DNA of 8,970 nucleotides from Cyanobium sp. M55B138. Its GTDB lineage: Bacteria; Cyanobacteriota; Cyanobacteriia; PCC-6307; Cyanobiaceae. This document shows positions 6,599-8,970 of the stretch, piece after piece (the stretch's first letter is position 1; every line of letters starts with the position of its first letter). The position numbers were made by a program, and so were the translations under genes. A model generated the notes under the pieces. That model worked only from the letters and a program-made list of their open reading frames with translations, was not told the DNA's origin and ran no database searches. The stretch covers positions 1 to 8,970 of the forward strand of contig JAGYNF010000057.1 of NCBI GenBank assembly GCA_018400215.1. The letters run 5' to 3'.

Positions 6599-7783
6599 TC
6601 AGCGCCAGGCCAGGCCCGAACCGACGGCTTCGCCCAGGTGGCCCAGGCCATGGCGATCCAGTTGCTGGCTCAAGCCCTCAAGAATCGTGGAGACCAGGGC
6701 AGGGCCTCCATAGATCCAGCCCGTGTAGAGCTGCACCAGGGAGGCCCCCGCCGTGATTCGCTCCCAGGCCACCTCGGCCGAATCGATGCCGCCCACGCCA
6801 ATCAGGGGCAGGGCCGGCCCCGCCGTGGCCCGCAGGCGACGCAACACCTCCAGAGCCCGGGGGCGCAGGGGGACGCCGCTGAGGCCGCCGGCCTCCTCCG
6901 CCAGGCTGCGGCCGGTCTGGGGCAGCAGGCGCGCCCCCAACCCCAGCCGGTCGAGGCTGGTGTTCACCGCGATCACGCCGGCCAGCCCCTCCTGATAGGC
7001 CAGGCGGGCGATGGCATCAATGGCGTCGTCCTCCAGGTCGGGGGCGATCTTCACCAGCAGGGGCGGACAGCCGGGCAGGCGCCGCAGCCGCTCCACCAGC
7101 CGCCGCAGCAGCACTTCATCCTGCAGCTCCCGCAACCCCGGGGTGTTGGGGGAGCTCACATTGATCACGGCGTAATCGGCCAGGGGCGCCAGCAGCTCCA
7201 GGGAGGCGGCGTAGTCGTCGGGGGCCTGCTCCAGCGGGGTGATCTTTGACTTGCCCAGGTTGATGCCCAGCACCGCTGGCCGCTGGCCCGGCGGCGGCAG
7301 GCGCTGGCGCTCCAGCAGCTTGCGGCAGGCCTGGGCCCCCTGGTTGTTGAAGCCCATGCGATTGAGGGCCGCCCCCTCGGCCGCCAGACGAAACAGGCGG
7401 GGCTTCGGGTTGCCGGGCTGGCCGTGCCAGGTGATCGTGCCCAGCTCGGCGAAGCCAAAACCAAACAGGTGCCAGATCCCAGCCGCCACGCCGTTTTTAT
7501 CGAAGCCGGCCGCCAGGCCCACCGGGTTGCTGAAGCGGCAGCCGAACAGGCTCTGGGCCAAGCGGGGATCGGGGCGGCACAGCTCGCCGGCCAGCCCGGC
7601 CAGCACCCCCTGCAGCAGCGGCCAGTCGCGGCGCAGGGAGGCCTGGCCCAGGGCCGCCAGGCTCAGCTGGCTGAGCTGCTCGGCATCGGCACCGCCGTCC
7701 TGGCGCAGCAGCGGCCCCAGCAGACGTTCATAGAGCGCCCCCGACCTGCTGGTGCCCCCCGCCGCTGTTCCCGTTTGCCCCAT
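6599..7783 (-). CDS. pyrD: Class 2 (quinone-dependent) dihydroorotate dehydrogenase
   Basis: PyrD oxidises dihydroorotate to orotate in pyrimidine synthesis, passing electrons through FMN to membrane quinone. The product has 394 residues. The N-terminal helices [10 protein letters not shown] and [12 protein letters not shown] (about 18-46) are the membrane-docking part specific to class 2. Family motifs follow in order: [10 protein letters not shown] (K97), NRMGFNNQG (N146), LGINLGKSK (N175), [11 protein letters not shown] (208-218, with S211 in the place of the catalytic base Ser175 of E. coli), VKIAPDL (K245), VNTS (N274), GVGGI and [11 protein letters not shown] for FMN phosphate. All expected FMN/substrate residues are present, so it should be active. 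ATG at 7783 is chosen because it lies 8 bp after the rnhA stop and gives the normal N-terminus; the frame stays open further upstream only because it overlaps rnhA. Confidence 0.96.
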   Translation of the reverse strand: MGQTGTAAGGTSRSGALYERLLGPLLRQDGGADAEQLSQLSLAALGQASLRRDWPLLQGVLAGLAGELCRPDPRLAQSLFGCRFSNPVGLAAGFDKNGVAAGIWHLFGFGFAELGTITWHGQPGNPKPRLFRLAAEGAALNRMGFNNQGAQACRKLLERQRLPPPGQRPAVLGINLGKSKITPLEQAPDDYAASLELLAPLADYAVINVSSPNTPGLRELQDEVLLRRLVERLRRLPGCPPLLVKIAPDLEDDAIDAIARLAYQEGLAGVIAVNTSLDRLGLGARLLPQTGRSLAEEAGGLSGVPLRPRALEVLRRLRATAGPALPLIGVGGIDSAEVAWERITAGASLVQLYTGWIYGGPALVSTILEGLSQQLDRHGLGHLGEAVGSGLAWR

Positions 7784-7791
7784 CGCCGCCT

Positions 7792-8523
7792 TCACTCCCG
7801 CTGCACCAATCCTGGCGTCTCCCGCCGCAGCCGCCAGCGGCCATCCTGGAGCGGCTCCACCAGCCAGTCGCGCCAGTGGAAGGCGCTGCTGCGCTGCTCC
7901 AGGCTGCGCAACGGCTGCTCCACCAGCTGGGCCAGTTCCACCAGGCTGAGGCCGTGGCCCCCCTCGGCCAGTCGATCGGCCAGCTCCAGCCGGCTGAGCA
8001 ACTGCCCCAGGGCCGGCGGCGCTGGATCCGGCGGTGGGGCCGGGGCGCCACCATCGGCCAGATCCAACCCCTGCCCCCGGGCAAAGGCCACCGCAATGGC
8101 GTCGCAGCGGTCGTTGTCGGGATCGCCGCTGTGGCCCTTGACGTGGCGCATGCCCACATCCGCCAGCCGGGCCGCGTCGAGCTCCTCCCACAGATCGCGG
8201 TTGAGCACCGGGCCTCCCGACGCGGTGCGCCAGCCCTTGCGCTTCCAGCCGTGGATCCAGCGCTCGAGGCCATCGATCAAATAGCGGCTGTCGGTGCGGA
8301 TCACCAGCTCGGGGTGGCGCGGCAGGGTCTGCAGCAGGCGCAGCAGCGCCAGGGCCGCGGTGAGCTCCATGCGGTTGTTGGTGGTGGCCGGGTCCGCCCC
8401 CCCCAACTCGCGCACCGAGCCATCCTCAAAGCGCAGCAGCGCTCCCCAGCCCCCCGGGCCCGGATTGCCGCTGCAGGCGCCATCACAGGCCGCAGCCACC
8501 ACCCTCACCGGCTCACCACCCAC
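7792..8523 (-). CDS. rnhA: Ribonuclease HI with a C-terminal extension
   Basis: RNase HI cleaves the RNA strand of RNA-DNA hybrids. With the GTG start at 8523 the product has 243 residues. The RNase H domain occupies about 6-155, and the four metal-binding acids are present: D14 ([15 protein letters not shown]), E53 (TNNRMELTA), D78 ([10 protein letters not shown]) and D141 (NDRCDAIA). The catalytic histidine is H131 ([10 protein letters not shown]), and the basic handle [12 protein letters not shown] is intact. E. coli RNase HI is 155 residues; here a Pro-rich linker and about 70 further residues follow ([18 protein letters not shown]...[16 protein letters not shown]), which look like a small helical/winged fold of unknown role. 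The start GTG at 8523 has GAGGGG 7 bases upstream; TTG at 8538 or GTG at 8508 are less likely. It is the first gene of the minus-strand row. Confidence 0.95.
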   Translation of the reverse strand: MGGEPVRVVAAACDGACSGNPGPGGWGALLRFEDGSVRELGGADPATTNNRMELTAALALLRLLQTLPRHPELVIRTDSRYLIDGLERWIHGWKRKGWRTASGGPVLNRDLWEELDAARLADVGMRHVKGHSGDPDNDRCDAIAVAFARGQGLDLADGGAPAPPPDPAPPALGQLLSRLELADRLAEGGHGLSLVELAQLVEQPLRSLEQRSSAFHWRDWLVEPLQDGRWRLRRETPGLVQRE

Positions 8524-8594
8524 TGGACAACCCCTCAATTTCCGCTAGAGAAGCGTGCTGATTTCGTCATGTGCCCGCGGGCAGGAGTGCAGCC
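8524..8594. promoter_or_regulatory. Divergent spacer between rnhA and the DUF3747 gene
   Basis: These 71 bp must contain, or lie next to, promoters for the minus-strand row and for the plus-strand gene. I see no convincing -35/-10 pair in either direction; the AT-richest part is near 8536-8570. The plus-strand ribosome site AGGAG is at 8583-8587. A promoter for the minus-strand row may instead lie inside the DUF3747 gene. Confidence 0.4.
8531..8536 (-). promoter_or_regulatory. Ribosome binding site deciding the rnhA start
   Basis: GAGGGG on the minus strand is followed by 7 bases (TTGTCCA) and GTG at 8523. It overlaps the in-frame TTG at 8538, which therefore is unlikely to be the start. Confidence 0.65.
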
Positions 8595-8970
8595 ATGAGC
8601 ACCAGGTTCACGCTGTCACGGAAGCGACGCTACCTGGCGGTGGCTGGGGCCTCCGCCCTGGTGGCCGCCGCCGTGCCCCTGCAACTGGCCCGGGCCGCCG
8701 CCCCCTTTGGCAGCACGGCCGTGGCGGAGGATCAGGTGATCGCCCTGGCCCAACCCCTCAGTGACGGCCGCTGGACTCTGATCGTGCTGGAGCAGCGCCA
8801 GCCCGCCCCCCCCTGCTGGCGCCGCAACCCCGACGGCAGCGTGCTCACCTACGAGATGCACCTGCCCGAGAGCACCTGCGGCCGCTACCTCTCCAGCAGC
8901 GCCTACTCCCTGCGGGTCGCCGGCGACGACCTGCGCCACCCCTGGCGCCTGCGGGTGGAGAGCAGCAACG
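8595..8970 (+). CDS. DUF3747 secreted protein, N-terminal part (cut by window edge)
   Basis: 125 codons are visible and the gene continues past the right edge. A signal peptide is clear: SRKRR at 8-12, a hydrophobic core at 13-31, and likely cleavage near ARA-A at 32-35. From residue 38 the sequence follows the DUF3747 pattern I know from cyanobacteria: FGSTAVAEDQVIALAQPL at the start, TLIVLEQRQPAPPCW around C74, a second cysteine C95 in the STCGRY segment, and YSLRVAGDDL. The two cysteines may pair outside the cytoplasm. The function of the family is not known to me; a periplasmic, cell-wall or surface location is inferred. ATG at 8595 has AGGAG (8583-8587) 7 bases upstream, an ideal ribosome site. 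It is transcribed divergently from rnhA. Confidence 0.88.
   Translation, partial: MSTRFTLSRKRRYLAVAGASALVAAAVPLQLARAAAPFGSTAVAEDQVIALAQPLSDGRWTLIVLEQRQPAPPCWRRNPDGSVLTYEMHLPESTCGRYLSSSAYSLRVAGDDLRHPWRLRVESSN

Noticed and set aside
6560..7249. Plus-strand frame of 229 codons opposite pyrD, and the 286-codon frame at 7424-8284
   Set aside because: Both lie antisense to pyrD/rnhA, are biased to Gln, Gly, Arg and His, and show no motif or ribosome site; they are shadow frames.
7784..8191. N-terminal extension of the pyrD frame to give a 530-residue protein
   Set aside because: The extra 136 residues overlap rnhA in another frame and are Gly/Ala/Pro/Arg-rich with no PyrD homology; the ATG at 7783 gives the normal PyrD N-terminus.
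8616..8939. Minus-strand frame of 107 codons opposite the DUF3747 gene
   Set aside because: The plus strand encodes a signal peptide plus DUF3747 pattern with an ideal ribosome site; the minus frame is Gly/His/Ala-rich with no recognisable feature.

Overview
The window looks like chromosomal DNA of a high-GC picocyanobacterium of the Synechococcus/Cyanobium type. This rests on about 65-70% GC in most of the window, a DUF3747 protein (a family I know essentially from cyanobacteria), a pilM-pilN-pilO-pilQ set with no pilP, and the wording of the PyrD and RNase HI sequences. The genus is inferred, not proven.

Seven genes and one partial gene are present, nearly all on the minus strand. In transcription order (right to left) they are: rnhA (RNase HI, 7792-8523), pyrD (class 2 dihydroorotate dehydrogenase, 6599-7783), pilM (5679-6560), pilN (4993-5682), pilO (4277-4996), pilQ (1987-4251), a membrane protein of unknown function (1153-1944), and the first 374 codons of a UDP-glucose 6-dehydrogenase gene (1-1124) that runs off the left edge. 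pilM/pilN and pilN/pilO overlap by 4 bp (ATGA), and every other minus-strand gap is under 50 bp, so the row has the layout of one long transcription unit. A DUF3747 gene with a signal peptide starts divergently at 8595 and runs off the right edge; the 71-bp gap between it and rnhA must carry the promoters for both directions.

Functionally, two housekeeping genes precede the type IV pilus alignment complex (cytoplasmic PilM, inner-membrane PilN and PilO) and its outer-membrane secretin PilQ. They are followed by an unknown coiled-coil/one-helix membrane protein with a RodZ-like C-terminal domain, and by an enzyme that makes UDP-glucuronate for surface polysaccharide.

The strongest anomaly is inside pilQ. 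Its 3' half, encoding the secretin channel, together with the short spacer after it (about 1945-3050), has roughly 50% GC and A/T-ending codons, while the 5' half and all neighbouring genes are near 65-70%. The frame is intact, so this looks like replacement of the secretin half by recombination. Other points of interest are the unknown pil-linked membrane protein, a PilM without the usual actin-like ATPase residues, an extra C-terminal domain on RNase HI, and a weak terminator-like hairpin just after pilQ. I found no CRISPR array, tRNA, rRNA, insertion sequence or clear defence system, and nothing I would call a wholly new system.
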